Source of the DNA: JANPEZ01 sp031423155
Lineage (GTDB): Bacteria; Actinomycetota; UBA4738; HRBIN12
Assembly (NCBI GenBank): GCA_031423155.1
Contig: JANPEZ010000011.1
Coordinates: 17,133-81,132 of the forward strand
Direction: 5' to 3'
Length of the DNA stretch: 64,000 bases
Shown here: piece after piece, positions 8,358 to 16,518 of the stretch
Position numbering within the stretch: the first letter of the stretch is position 1
Layout of the letters: the number at the start of each line of letters is the position of its first letter
Made by a program: the position numbers and the translations under genes
Notes under the pieces: model-generated
Databases searched by the model: none
What the model was told of the DNA's origin: nothing
Seen by the model: only the letters and a program-made list of their open reading frames with translations

Positions 8358-9044
8358 GGTCCCAGTGGCACTCTCCGAAGTGGCGACCGCCCGGCTCATC
8401 CGGAGGCCCGGGCCGCCAGCCAGATCATCCGAGCCAACGAGGAGATCTTCTTCAGTCCCGGCTATTCCTTCTGGGACACGCTGGCAACGGTTCTGGTGTT
8501 CCACCCAGAGATCGCTACCTGGGAAGAGGCCTCTGTTCTGGTGACGGCCTCGGAAGACGCCGGTGCGGGATGGATCGATCGCTGGGACGAAGGTTCGCCG
8601 GTTCGATTCGCGACCTCCGTGCCCGACCCGGCCGCGTTCGAAGAGGAGTACCTGTCGGTGCTAACGGGAGACACGATCACGCAGGTCCAGCCGGACCCGA
8701 CGATCACGGTTACGTTCGAGGGGAAGCGGTGCACGATCGAACCCCGCCGGATAACGGCCGGACCTCAGATCGTCGCCTATGTCGATAAGTCCGGAGAGCC
8801 CGGCGGCGGCGGCCTGCTGATCTCGTTGACCGACCCGATGACCTATGAGGGACTTAGGGACTTCCTCGGTCCGGACGGGTCGGTGCTGCCCAATGACACA
8901 CCGCCGCCGAAGGGGCTCGGATTGGTCACCTTCCTGGCAGGGACTTTGCAGGAAGCGCAGGTCGACCCGTCGGTGATCGCCGGGGTCTGCGCGACCGAGA
9001 AGGGGCAGGGATGGCTCACGCCGCCGGTCGAGGCAGAGCCGTAG
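8358..9044 (+). pseudogene. C-terminal remnant of an inosine/uridine-preferring nucleoside hydrolase
   Basis: The frame opens after a TGA at 8355-8357 and reads without an initiation codon until a GTG at 8496. Its translation (ANEEIFFSPGYSFWDTLATV, HPEIATWEEASVLV, then GSPVRFATSVPDPAAFEEEY) matches the C-terminal part of nucleoside hydrolases, including the conserved YxFWDPLA-type segment and the PVRVAT-type strand. A 100-residue extension of unknown nature follows. The N-terminal half with the Asp-rich calcium/ribose site is absent, because the ATPase gene ends only 30 nt upstream. This looks like a 5'-truncated gene. A shorter protein from the GTG at 8496 (182 residues) could still be made but would lack the active site. 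Confidence 0.62.
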
Positions 9045-9068
9045 CTGCGGCCGAAAGCAAGGTGGCCG

Positions 9069-9848
9069 TCAGGTCCTGCGCGCGATGTACGCGTCGCACA
9101 TCCGGATGAGCCGATCCCGGTCGAAGCTCGCATCGTGCCCGGCGTGAACGATCGTCACGGGAAGCTCTCGTAGGCGCCTCATCGTCGCGAGGTAAGCGTT
9201 GATGTCGGATGTCGGTGCCGTATCCAGCAGGGGCTCCTCCCCGTAGACGGCATCGCCGGAGAACAGCATCCTGCGCTCCTGATCCCACAGACCGATGCTT
9301 CCGCGGGTATGTCCCGGTAGGTGAAGGACCTTGAAAGACCTGTCTCCCAGGTCGATGACGTCTCCTTCCTCCACGAGCCTGGTCGGTATGCCTCCCGGCG
9401 GACGGAACTCCTCCGGGTCGAAGTCCGGTGTCGGCTGTGAGTCGATGGCCACTTCCGGGACCGGGAAACCGGCGCAGGCCATCTGCTCGGCGACTTCGTC
9501 CCAAACGTCGCGACGCAACAACAACGGATGTGGGCGGGCGACATCATCCGCATCCAGCGGATGGGCGATGCGTTCGTCGAACTCGCCGAGGCCGCCGGCA
9601 TGATCCATGTGGCCGTGGGTGGCGAGGGCCATCAGGGGTTTCTCGCGGTTCTCGCGGAAGGAGTCGACGAGCGGGCGAAGGCTGGCCAGGCCGTTGCCGG
9701 CATCGACGAGCAAGTCGGCCTCCGAGCCCTCGAGGAGCCAGATGTTCGAACGGATGAGGATGTCGGCGTGCGGCTCGGTGATGCACGTGAGACCGCCCTC
9801 GCTGACGCTGGAGAACCATCGCTCGCAGATGGGAAGCCGCCCGCCCAA
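9069..9848 (-). CDS. metallo-beta-lactamase-fold hydrolase
   Basis: A 259-residue MBL-fold enzyme. The metal-binding signature THGHMDHAGG is near residue 77. Later ligands are seen in LPGHTRGSIGLWD (His), MLFSGDAVYG (Asp) and VHAGHDASFD (His). This matches the glyoxalase II-like/lactonase branch of the superfamily, and the substrate cannot be assigned. Start is a TTG at 9848 preceded by an AGGAGGG site at good spacing; a TATCCT -10 lies at 9873-9878 on the minus strand. It is divergent from the cupredoxin-like gene on the plus strand. Confidence 0.86.
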   Translation of the reverse strand: MGGRLPICERWFSSVSEGGLTCITEPHADILIRSNIWLLEGSEADLLVDAGNGLASLRPLVDSFRENREKPLMALATHGHMDHAGGLGEFDERIAHPLDADDVARPHPLLLRRDVWDEVAEQMACAGFPVPEVAIDSQPTPDFDPEEFRPPGGIPTRLVEEGDVIDLGDRSFKVLHLPGHTRGSIGLWDQERRMLFSGDAVYGEEPLLDTAPTSDINAYLATMRRLRELPVTIVHAGHDASFDRDRLIRMCDAYIARRT

Positions 9849-9892
9849 AGTACCCTCCTAGAAGTTGCTGCGAGGATAGGGGCTGAAGGTTG

Positions 9893-10528
9893 ATGACGCA
9901 TCGAGCCGATAAGGGATCGGTGGGGCCTTTGAGACGAAGTTTCGCGGTTGCGCTCCTGCTTTCGCTCGCGCTCATCGTGCCGGCCGGCGCCAACCCTCCT
10001 CCGTCCGCGGTGACCGTCGATGTCCTCGAGGACTTCTTCCTTCCCTCGATCGTGCCTCTGGCGCGCGGTGGAACGGTGACTTGGGACTTCTCGGGGGCCG
10101 GCGCGTCGCACACGGCAACGGACGACACCGGCATGGGTCTGTACGACTCCGACATCGTTCGCCCCGGCGGCCCCGACTTCTCCTACACGTTCGCGGCGGC
10201 GGGCGACTACGCGGTCGTGTGCACCTTGCATGTGGGGATGGACGGACGGGTTGAGGTCCCGGTGCGCGCGGCGCCCCCGAAGGGTTCCATGTCCAGCGAC
10301 TTCACCATCACTTGGTCGAAAGCGCTCGCCGCAACCGGCTTCGTCTTCGACGTCATGGTGAAGCGGAAGGGCCGAACGTGGCAGACCTGGCAGGACGGAG
10401 TGACGATCAGGCAAGCGGGCTTCGGTCCGGATTCACCCGGGACGTACTTCTTCCGAGCGAGGCTGCGCCGCGAAAGCACCGGTGCGCACTCCGGCTGGTC
10501 GGGGTCGGCGAAGATCATCGTGAACTGA
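9893..10528 (+). CDS. secreted cupredoxin-like protein
   Basis: A 211-residue exported protein. The signal peptide (RRSFAVALLLSLALIVPAGA) is followed by a plastocyanin-like domain with GGTVTWDF, His in ASHTATDDTGMG, and CTLHVGM, the C-x2-H-x2-M arrangement expected of a type I copper site. The C-terminal 90 residues form a separate beta-rich region (FTITWSKALAATGFVFDVMV through SGSAKIIVN) resembling a fibronectin III or Ig-like fold. Start taken at ATG 9893; a TTG codon precedes it directly. Surface copper binding or electron transfer is plausible. It is outside the main copper operon, being separated by the MBL gene. Confidence 0.78.
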   Translation: MTHRADKGSVGPLRRSFAVALLLSLALIVPAGANPPPSAVTVDVLEDFFLPSIVPLARGGTVTWDFSGAGASHTATDDTGMGLYDSDIVRPGGPDFSYTFAAAGDYAVVCTLHVGMDGRVEVPVRAAPPKGSMSSDFTITWSKALAATGFVFDVMVKRKGRTWQTWQDGVTIRQAGFGPDSPGTYFFRARLRRESTGAHSGWSGSAKIIVN

Positions 10529-10546
10529 GGGCCCACAGGCCGCTGT

Positions 10547-10552
10547 TAGACT
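10547..10552 (+). promoter_or_regulatory. -10 element of tRNA-Arg(ACG)
   Basis: TAGACT, 10 nt before the tRNA. The same hexamer recurs at several other genes in the window. Confidence 0.5.
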
Positions 10553-10562
10553 GACCCGACCC

Positions 10563-10637
10563 GCGCCGGTAGCTCAGTCCGGATAGAGTGTCTGACTACG
10601 GATCAGAAGGTCGGGGGTTCGAATCCCTCCCGGCGCG
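10563..10637 (+). tRNA. tRNA-Arg(ACG)
   Basis: A 75-nt cloverleaf. Acceptor arms GCGCCGG and CCGGCGC pair, with discriminator G. Anticodon stem TCTGA/TCAGA encloses CTACGGA, giving anticodon ACG, which needs A34-to-inosine editing to read CGN codons; the editing enzyme TadA is encoded at 20511. T-loop GTTCGAATC is present and CCA is not encoded. Confidence 0.95.
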
Positions 10638-10677
10638 CTTCTTCGTCGTCTCGTCATCACTTCCGTAGGAGCTGGCG

Positions 10678-11247
10678 TTGGAAGTCGTCTCTTTCCCTGA
10701 ATCGGAAGTTCCCGGGTCCCTGCGCGCTCAGGTGCTCGCGCTACAGGATCAAGCCTGGCCCGAAGACGCTCCCTCCGGCGAGACGAGCCTCGTTCATGAC
10801 CCCTCGCTTCAACCGCTATCCATGATCCTCGTCGAAGGCGGGCGCGTGCTGGCAGCTCTGGATGTCCTTTCGAAGGAGATCGTTCACGACGGGGTTCGCT
10901 ACTCCGCGAGCGGGCTGAGCACCGTGGTGACGGACCTGGCGGAGCAGCGGAAGGGCTACGGGAGAAGGCTCGTCGAGGCCGCGCGCGAGGCGATCCGCGA
11001 TGCTGGTGCCGACCTCAGCATCTTCACCTGCGATCGCCATCTTCAGGGGTTCTACGAGCGGGCCGGATTCTCGATCCTTGCCGGCACAGCGATCATCGGT
11101 GGCACCAGGGAGGACCCGTTCCCCAGCGACCGGTTCGACAAAGTGACTGTGGCCGCGTTCTTCTCCGGACTCACTCTCGAGCATGCCGACTCCTTCGAGG
11201 GCGCGCGCATCGAGCTGTATCCGGGACTGATCGACAAGCTCTGGTAG
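10678..11247 (+). CDS. GNAT-family N-acetyltransferase
   Basis: A 189-residue acetyltransferase. The acetyl-CoA binding motif A is LSTVVTDLAEQRKGYGRRLVEAA (R/Q-x-x-G-x-G/A form), followed by the motif B element FYERAGFSIL. The C-terminal 50 residues are an unusual extension containing LTLEHADSFEGARIELYP. Starts at a TTG (10678) with a TAGGAG site seven bases before it. It lies downstream of tRNA-Arg on the same strand. Acceptor substrate unknown. Confidence 0.85.
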   Translation: MEVVSFPESEVPGSLRAQVLALQDQAWPEDAPSGETSLVHDPSLQPLSMILVEGGRVLAALDVLSKEIVHDGVRYSASGLSTVVTDLAEQRKGYGRRLVEAAREAIRDAGADLSIFTCDRHLQGFYERAGFSILAGTAIIGGTREDPFPSDRFDKVTVAAFFSGLTLEHADSFEGARIELYPGLIDKLW

Positions 11248-11265
11248 GGGTTACGGCCGAACCGA

Positions 11266-11271
11266 TATCCT
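11266..11271 (+). promoter_or_regulatory. -10 element, leaderless promoter of the MBL gene
   Basis: TATCCT ends 7 nt before the ATG at 11279. No ribosome-binding site is present between them, so the transcript probably starts at the start codon. Confidence 0.5.
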
Positions 11272-11278
11272 GCGCGCG

Positions 11279-11848
11279 ATGGCGACTTTCGAAGTCCTGA
11301 CCGAAGGCTACATCCGCGAGGGTGATGACCTGCGAGTCGCCAGCACCGTCAGCTTCGTGAGGGACGGGGCCGCTCTCATCGTCATCGATCCGGGAATGGT
11401 CTCGTCGGTGTCGCAGATCCTCGATCCCCTTCGCGATCTCGGGATCGAGCCGGAGGCGATAACCGATGTCGTCTTCAGCCACCACCATCCCGACCACACG
11501 ATCAACGCCGCGTTGTTCGCCAACGCGCGTATCCACGACTACTGGGCGACGTACGAGGCCGACCTGTGGATCGACCGCGAGGCCGAGGGGTTCCAGGTCT
11601 CGCCCGACGTGACTCTGCTCCAAACGCCCGGCCATACCCGCGAGGACGTCACGACGCTCGTCACGACCGAGGGCGGAGTCGTCGCCTTCACGCACCTTTG
11701 GTGGATGGCTGAAGGCCCGGCCGACGACCCCTACACGATCGACCGAGAGGTTCATCGCGCGCAGCGTGAGCGGGTCCTGGAACGGGCTGCGCTCATCGTC
11801 CCGGGCCACGGTCCGGCATTCGCGCCGGACGGCGCCACCGCTCGCTAG
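11279..11848 (+). CDS. metallo-beta-lactamase-fold protein, MBLAC1-like
   Basis: A compact 189-residue MBL-fold protein. The zinc signature is SHHHPDHT near residue 67, with further ligands in LQTPGHTREDVT and IVPGHGPAF. Short size and the TPGHTxED segment resemble MBLAC1-type hydrolases. It is 24 nt upstream of the MFS transporter gene, but each has its own -10 element, so co-transcription is not certain. Substrate unknown. Confidence 0.83.
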   Translation: MATFEVLTEGYIREGDDLRVASTVSFVRDGAALIVIDPGMVSSVSQILDPLRDLGIEPEAITDVVFSHHHPDHTINAALFANARIHDYWATYEADLWIDREAEGFQVSPDVTLLQTPGHTREDVTTLVTTEGGVVAFTHLWWMAEGPADDPYTIDREVHRAQRERVLERAALIVPGHGPAFAPDGATAR

Positions 11849-11860
11849 CACGCGCCGCCG

Positions 11861-11866
11861 TAAGCT
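11861..11866 (+). promoter_or_regulatory. -10 element, leaderless promoter of the MFS gene
   Basis: TAAGCT ends 6 nt before the ATG at 11873, and no ribosome-binding site lies between. Confidence 0.45.
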
Positions 11867-11872
11867 GCGCCG

Positions 11873-13126
11873 ATGGGTGCTCCGATCCTCGACCGGGTTG
11901 GGATCTTCCGGCCGCTCCGGATACGCGACTTCAGGTTGCTGTGGACCGCCATGACCGTCTCCTTCCTCGGGGACGGGATCTACATCGTTGCGATCGCCTG
12001 GCAGGTCTACGAACTGTCGAACGTACCCAGCGCCCTGGCCGCGGTAGGGGTGGCCTGGATGCTTCCGCAGACCTTCGTCCTGCTCTTCAGCGGTGTCATG
12101 TCCGACCGCCTCGACCGCCGGCGAGTGATGATCGCGGGAGACCTGATCAGGGGGGTCGCGATCGGCGGCATCGGGATCTTGTCCGTCACGGACTCGATAC
12201 ACATGTGGCAACTCATAGCTCTCGTGGTCGTCTACGGGATCGGCCAGGGGATATTCGGCCCGGCATTCTCGGCCGTCGTCCCAGAGCTGGTTCCGCAGGA
12301 GTTGCTGACCGAAGCGAACGCGCTCGATTCGTTCGTGAAGCCGTTCGCGTACCAACTGATGGGACCGGCCCTCGGGGGGTTGCTGGTCGATCACGTCGGC
12401 ACCGGATCGGCCTTCCTGTTCGACGCGGCGACCTTCGCCTTCTCGGCGGCGACCCTGCTTCGGATGAGCGTTCCTCACCGAGCGCCGGTCGAGAGGAAGA
12501 CGTCGGCCTTCGCCGAGCTTAAGGAGGGACTGGTCTACGTCCGCAGCCGGGTCTGGCTCTGGGGAGGCATGATGGCGGCGTTGATCGGACTGCTCCTGAC
12601 ATGGGGTCCCTTCGACGTGTTGATGCCGTACATCGTGAAGAACGTGTTGCACGGAAGCGCGGCCGACGTGGGATACGTCTTCCTGGCCGGAGGGGTCGCG
12701 GCCGTGTTGACCGCCCTGGTCTGGGGTCAGCGCGGCCTGCCCCGACATCCGATGCGCTGGCTCTACCTGTCGTGGTCGTTCGCGTCTTTCTCGATAGCCG
12801 GCTTCGGGATAGCCAACGCCCTGTGGCAGGCCATGTTCTTCTCGATGATCTCCTCGGCCGGCATCACAACGCTGCTCGTGATGTGGTTCACGATCGTGCA
12901 GAGGTTCGTTCCGACCGAGATCCTCGGGAGGGTATCGAGCATCGATTGGCTGATCTCGGCGGCACTCGTGCCGGTCTCGTTCGCCCTCACGGGACCTGCG
13001 GCGGCCGCCTTCGGCGCGCGCAACACGATGATCTACGCCGGCGTGGCCGGAGGGCTCACGATCCTTGCCACGATGCTCGTCCTGCCGGGAGTCCTGGATC
13101 CGGACCGGGAGGGCTTCACCGGCTGA
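11873..13126 (+). CDS. MFS transporter (MFS_3/EntS-like)
   Basis: A 417-residue polytopic membrane protein with about twelve hydrophobic helices. The N-terminal half has the MFS motif A-like loop SGVMSDRLDRRRVMIAGD between helices 2 and 3, and FVKPFAYQLMGPALGGLLVD in helix 5. A charged central loop (HRAPVERKTSAFAELKEGL) separates the halves. The sequence pattern fits the MFS_3 branch that includes enterobactin exporter EntS and macrolide exporters. Export of a small molecule is likely but the substrate is unknown. It is followed 26 nt later by an aldo/keto reductase with its own leaderless promoter. Confidence 0.9.
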   Translation: MGAPILDRVGIFRPLRIRDFRLLWTAMTVSFLGDGIYIVAIAWQVYELSNVPSALAAVGVAWMLPQTFVLLFSGVMSDRLDRRRVMIAGDLIRGVAIGGIGILSVTDSIHMWQLIALVVVYGIGQGIFGPAFSAVVPELVPQELLTEANALDSFVKPFAYQLMGPALGGLLVDHVGTGSAFLFDAATFAFSAATLLRMSVPHRAPVERKTSAFAELKEGLVYVRSRVWLWGGMMAALIGLLLTWGPFDVLMPYIVKNVLHGSAADVGYVFLAGGVAAVLTALVWGQRGLPRHPMRWLYLSWSFASFSIAGFGIANALWQAMFFSMISSAGITTLLVMWFTIVQRFVPTEILGRVSSIDWLISAALVPVSFALTGPAAAAFGARNTMIYAGVAGGLTILATMLVLPGVLDPDREGFTG

Positions 13127-13139
13127 AGCCGCCCACGGT

Positions 13140-13145
13140 TAGACT
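13140..13145 (+). promoter_or_regulatory. -10 element, leaderless promoter of the aldo/keto reductase
   Basis: TAGACT ends 7 nt before the ATG at 13153. It lies immediately after the MFS stop codon, so the reductase can be expressed independently. Confidence 0.5.
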
Positions 13146-13152
13146 CGGGGCC

Positions 13153-14124
13153 ATGGAGTACACCCACCTCGGACGGTTCGGCGTCGTCGTCTCGAGGATG
13201 TGCCTTGGAACCATGAACTTCGGTCCGCACACCTCAGAAGAGGACAGCCACCGGATCATGGACATCGCCCTGGGGCACGGCATCAACTTCTTCGATACCG
13301 CCAACGTCTACGGTCGCTACCTGGGCGTCGGCACGACCGAGACGATCATCGGCCACTGGTTCGGCAAGGGCGCGACCCGCCGCGACAAGGTGGTCCTGGC
13401 TACGAAGGTCTACGGCAGGGTCTCGGATTGGCCGAACGACTCGAAGCTTTCTGCCCTTCACATCCGAAAGTCCTGCGAGGACTCCCTGCGCCGGTTGAAC
13501 ACCGACCGCATCGATCTGTATCAGATGCATCACATCGACCGTGAGAGTTGGTGGGACGAGGTCTGGCAGGCGATGGACAACCTCGTGCAACAGGGCAAGG
13601 TGCTCTACGTCGGGTCGTCGAACTTCGCGGGCTGGCACATCGCGCGGGCGAACGAGATCGCACGCCACCGGCATTTCCTCGGTCTGGTTTCCGAACAGGG
13701 GCTGTACAACCTGACCCAGAGAACCGTGGAGTTGGAAGTCCTTCCCGCCGTGGCCGAGTACGGCATGGGGTTCATCCCCTACAGCCCTCTCGCCGGAGGC
13801 CTGCTCGCCGGCGCGCTCGGCAAGCTCGGTGAAGGTCGTCGCCACGAGGAGTATCTGCGCGAGGAGATCTCTCAGGCCCGCGAGCAACTGGAGAAGTGGG
13901 AAGCGCTCTGCGCGGAGATAGGGGAGCGCCCCGCGCACGTGGCGCTGGCCTGGTTGCTCGCCAACCCGGTAGTCACGGCTCCGATCATCGGTCCGCGCAC
14001 GGTCGAGCAACTCGAGGGTTCCCTGCGTGCGCTCGAGATCGAGCTGACGGACGAGCACCTGGCCAAGCTGGACGAGATCTTCCCGGGACCCGGCGGCCCC
14101 GCCCCCGAGGCCTACGCCTGGTAG
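13153..14124 (+). CDS. aldo/keto reductase
   Basis: NADPH-dependent oxidoreductase of 323 residues. The catalytic tetrad is visible: Asp and Tyr in FFDTANVYG, Lys in VVLATKVYG, His in LYQMHHIDRE. The cofactor segment near the C-terminus includes ANPVVTAPIIGPRTVEQL. The sequence is closest in style to the YajO/general stress protein 69 group of AKRs. An upstream open frame extends into the MFS gene but begins with arginine-rich nonsense, so the ATG at 13153 is taken. Confidence 0.92.
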   Translation: MEYTHLGRFGVVVSRMCLGTMNFGPHTSEEDSHRIMDIALGHGINFFDTANVYGRYLGVGTTETIIGHWFGKGATRRDKVVLATKVYGRVSDWPNDSKLSALHIRKSCEDSLRRLNTDRIDLYQMHHIDRESWWDEVWQAMDNLVQQGKVLYVGSSNFAGWHIARANEIARHRHFLGLVSEQGLYNLTQRTVELEVLPAVAEYGMGFIPYSPLAGGLLAGALGKLGEGRRHEEYLREEISQAREQLEKWEALCAEIGERPAHVALAWLLANPVVTAPIIGPRTVEQLEGSLRALEIELTDEHLAKLDEIFPGPGGPAPEAYAW

Positions 14125-14188
14125 TTGAGTCGGCTGCTCGCCGGGCGGATTATCGGACGGAAGGTCCCACCTACAGAAGGGTCAGCCC

Positions 14189-15127
14189 ATGGACGTCCCA
14201 CCCCTGCCCTCGGCCCAACCACCGACAGGGTTGGCTTCCTCCTTGAGCCGGGACACCTTGATCGAGATCCTGGGCTACTTCGGCGCGGCCGTTGCCCTGG
14301 CCGCAGCAACGGTGGCGCTGGATCCATCGAGCAAGACGGTTCAGACGCTCTTCAACGCCGTGGTCGCGCTCGCCCTCCTGGCGTCGGGCTGGGCGGTCGG
14401 GGAGGATTCGGACGTCCTTCGAAGGATGAGGAGCGTCTTCTGGTTCCTATCCGTCGGCAGCTTCGCCGGTTTCCTCACCGGGGTCCTGGGCGACATGATG
14501 GACGTCACGGGTCGAACTCTTACGGTGGCGGTAGCCGGGGTAACCACGATCTTCTCGGCGATCCTTTGGATGATGTCCAAGAGGAGCCTGCAGGTGATCG
14601 CGCTCTTTTTCGCGGGTCTGGTTACGGCCGTGGCGATCATCTTCCCGGACATGAGTGCTATCTCATTCATCGTCCCTCCCGACTTCACCGGTGTGGCACT
14701 CGTCGTCACCGCGTGGGGACTGATGTCGTTCGGTCTGGGTTGGAAAGGGTTGATCCAGCCGCGGAGGACGGCGATGGTGCTCGGCTCTATCGCCGCGATC
14801 TACGGACCCTCGGTAAAGCTGCAGTTCCAAGGCCAAGGGGAACTGATCTGGGAGGTAGGGTCGCTGGCTATCGCCGTCCTGGCCCTGGCGGTCGGCGCCC
14901 TCATCGGCGAGAGAGCTCCGGCCGGGATCGGGATAGCCGGACTCTTGGTCGTGACGTCGGTGATCGTCGCTGATCAAACGAAGGAACAGGCGCCGGCGGT
15001 CGTTCTCGTCGTCGTCGGGGTCGCGTTGCTGGCTGTTGCCATCGCGGCTGCCAGGGGGGCATTCGGGGGAGCCCGGCCAGCGGCTGCCGCCGATCCACCG
15101 CCCCCGGTTCCGCCGTCCGAGGTCTAG
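14189..15127 (+). CDS. multi-pass membrane protein of unknown function
   Basis: A 312-residue protein with about nine or ten hydrophobic helices, beginning with a short cytoplasmic Pro-rich segment and ending in a Pro/Ala-rich tail (PPPPVPPSEV). The repeated pattern of short helices separated by minimal loops resembles DUF2157-type membrane proteins, but I cannot assign a family. An AGAAGGG site precedes the ATG. It is convergent with the nitroreductase gene, with only 3 nt between the stop codons. Confidence 0.75.
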   Translation: MDVPPLPSAQPPTGLASSLSRDTLIEILGYFGAAVALAAATVALDPSSKTVQTLFNAVVALALLASGWAVGEDSDVLRRMRSVFWFLSVGSFAGFLTGVLGDMMDVTGRTLTVAVAGVTTIFSAILWMMSKRSLQVIALFFAGLVTAVAIIFPDMSAISFIVPPDFTGVALVVTAWGLMSFGLGWKGLIQPRRTAMVLGSIAAIYGPSVKLQFQGQGELIWEVGSLAIAVLALAVGALIGERAPAGIGIAGLLVVTSVIVADQTKEQAPAVVLVVVGVALLAVAIAAARGAFGGARPAAAADPPPPVPPSEV

Positions 15128-15130
15128 CGG

Positions 15131-15643
15131 CTACCAGCGCTCGTCGTGCCGCAGGTCGGGCATGGGCCTTCGATCCGGGTCGCTCTGGAGAACGGCCGGC
15201 GCCGAGAGATATCCGAGCGAGATCAGATAGTCACACCTGGATCCCGTCGGATACCCGAGTAGCTCGCGCGTCAGCTCCGGTTTGTAGACCGCGGCGTGAC
15301 AGGAGCCGATCCCCAGCTCCCAGGCGGTCAACATCATCGACTGAACAGCCTGACCCAGGTCGAAGGCTATGGACTCGCGCTCGTCGGGGTCGGCCTCGTC
15401 GGGAGTGACGAATGCGATGGCGGCGGTTGCGCCGGCCAGATGCTGTGACCAGTCGCCCACCTCCGAGAGCTCGGCCAACATCTCGCTGTCTGTAACGAGG
15501 ATGAAACCCCAGCGCTGATCGTTCTTCGATGAGGGCGAGCGTCGCCCGGCCTCGAGTATGCGGTCGAGATGTTCGGGCTCGATCGCTCGGCCCTTGAACC
15601 GGCGGACGGCGCGCTGCGAGGTGATCGCGTCCCAGACGTTCAT
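15131..15643 (-). CDS. nitroreductase-family protein
   Basis: FMN-dependent oxidoreductase of 170 residues. The N-terminal FMN phosphate motif [11 protein letters not shown] follows the ATG directly, then [15 protein letters not shown], and [18 protein letters not shown] in the dimer core; the C-terminal strand is CDYLISLGY. It is shorter than classic NfsB and fits the compact nitroreductases. The longer open frame upstream runs through the IclR gene in another frame and is discarded. The ATG shares an ATGA overlap with the IclR stop, so the two genes are translationally coupled. Confidence 0.88.
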   Translation of the reverse strand: MNVWDAITSQRAVRRFKGRAIEPEHLDRILEAGRRSPSSKNDQRWGFILVTDSEMLAELSEVGDWSQHLAGATAAIAFVTPDEADPDERESIAFDLGQAVQSMMLTAWELGIGSCHAAVYKPELTRELLGYPTGSRCDYLISLGYLSAPAVLQSDPDRRPMPDLRHDERW

Positions 15644-16461
15644 CGGGTTCTCCGGGCTGCCGGTTGGCGGTTCGGGGCGTCTTCGGTCACGCCCAGCGCC
15701 GATCCGATCTCGCGGGCGGCGGCGGTGACGGCGGGAGCGTACTTGCGGGCGGTGATCCGGCCGATGCGCGTCGAAGGGCCGCTGACGGAAACCGCTGCGA
15801 CGCAGACGCCATCGTGGTCGAAGACGGGCGCGCTCACCGAACCGACGCCCTTCTGGCGCTCGCCCGCGCTCCAAGCCCAACCTCGGCGCCGGGTCGAGTC
15901 GATATCACGCGAGAGTCTTGCGGCGTCCGGCGTCTCGTCGGTGAACCGCTCGATCCGCTCGAGCGCTTGGATCCTGGCTCCCGCAGGCCCCCAGGCCAGG
16001 AAGACCCTCCCGGCCGAACCCGCGGTCAGCGGCAGCGACGCTCCGATCGGAACGATGGTGCGAAGTTCGCTCTGCGATTCGACGGCATCGATGCAGACGC
16101 GGCGGAGCTGATCGGGGATATACAGCTGGGCGGATTCACCCGTCGTTGCGGCCAGATGTTCGATGACCGGATGGGCCAGATCTCGAAGCGGGACCTCGCG
16201 CATGGCGGAGGCCGCCAGCCGCAGGAGCCGCGGGCCGAGGCGGTAGCCGAGGCCCCCGACCACCGTGAGGAATCCATGGGCCTCCAGGGCTTTGACCATC
16301 CGGTGGGTGGTCGAGCGCGTGAACCCGGTCGACTCGACGATGGCGGTGTAGCTGTGCGCGCCGTTCTCTACCGCTTCCAGCACGGCGACGGCGCGGTCGA
16401 GCACTCCCACGCCGGTGTCGACGTCCTGTTGCGAGGTTCCGAGTCTCTTGGTTACACTCAT
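15640..16461 (-). CDS. IclR-family transcriptional regulator
   Basis: A 273-residue regulator. The N-terminal winged HTH includes [26 protein letters not shown] (about residues 38-63). The C-terminal effector-binding domain contains [28 protein letters not shown] and [21 protein letters not shown], all typical of IclR. It is divergent from leuC across a 57-nt gap holding a near-perfect inverted repeat that abuts its own ATG, so it probably represses itself and controls leuCD. IclR-type LeuC regulators of this arrangement (for example NdgR/LtbR) are known in actinobacteria. Confidence 0.92.
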   Translation of the reverse strand: MSVTKRLGTSQQDVDTGVGVLDRAVAVLEAVENGAHSYTAIVESTGFTRSTTHRMVKALEAHGFLTVVGGLGYRLGPRLLRLAASAMREVPLRDLAHPVIEHLAATTGESAQLYIPDQLRRVCIDAVESQSELRTIVPIGASLPLTAGSAGRVFLAWGPAGARIQALERIERFTDETPDAARLSRDIDSTRRRGWAWSAGERQKGVGSVSAPVFDHDGVCVAAVSVSGPSTRIGRITARKYAPAVTAAAREIGSALGVTEDAPNRQPAARRTR

Positions 16462-16499
16462 GTTCCATATAGCAGTATCACATCCCACTATCTGGAACA
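16461..16499. promoter_or_regulatory. operator between the iclR-type gene and leuC
   Basis: Inverted repeat with half sites TGTTCCATATAG (16461-16472) and CTATCTGGAACA (16488-16499), matching at 11 of 12 positions with a 15-nt centre. It spans nearly the whole divergent intergenic region and touches the regulator start codon. It is best explained as the binding site of the adjacent IclR protein. Confidence 0.7.
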
Positions 16500-16518
16500 A
16501 GCCCAGGGAGGCGAAGAG

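Noticed and set aside
11171..12748. A 525-codon open frame on the minus strand across the MBL and MFS genes
   Set aside because: It mirrors the codon bias of the real plus-strand genes; the translation is low-complexity Arg/Asp/Gly with no recognisable domain.
15664..16518. A long N-terminal extension of LeuC
   Set aside because: The region encodes the IclR regulator on the other strand, and LeuC proteins begin at [11 protein letters not shown] with a ribosome-binding site in front.
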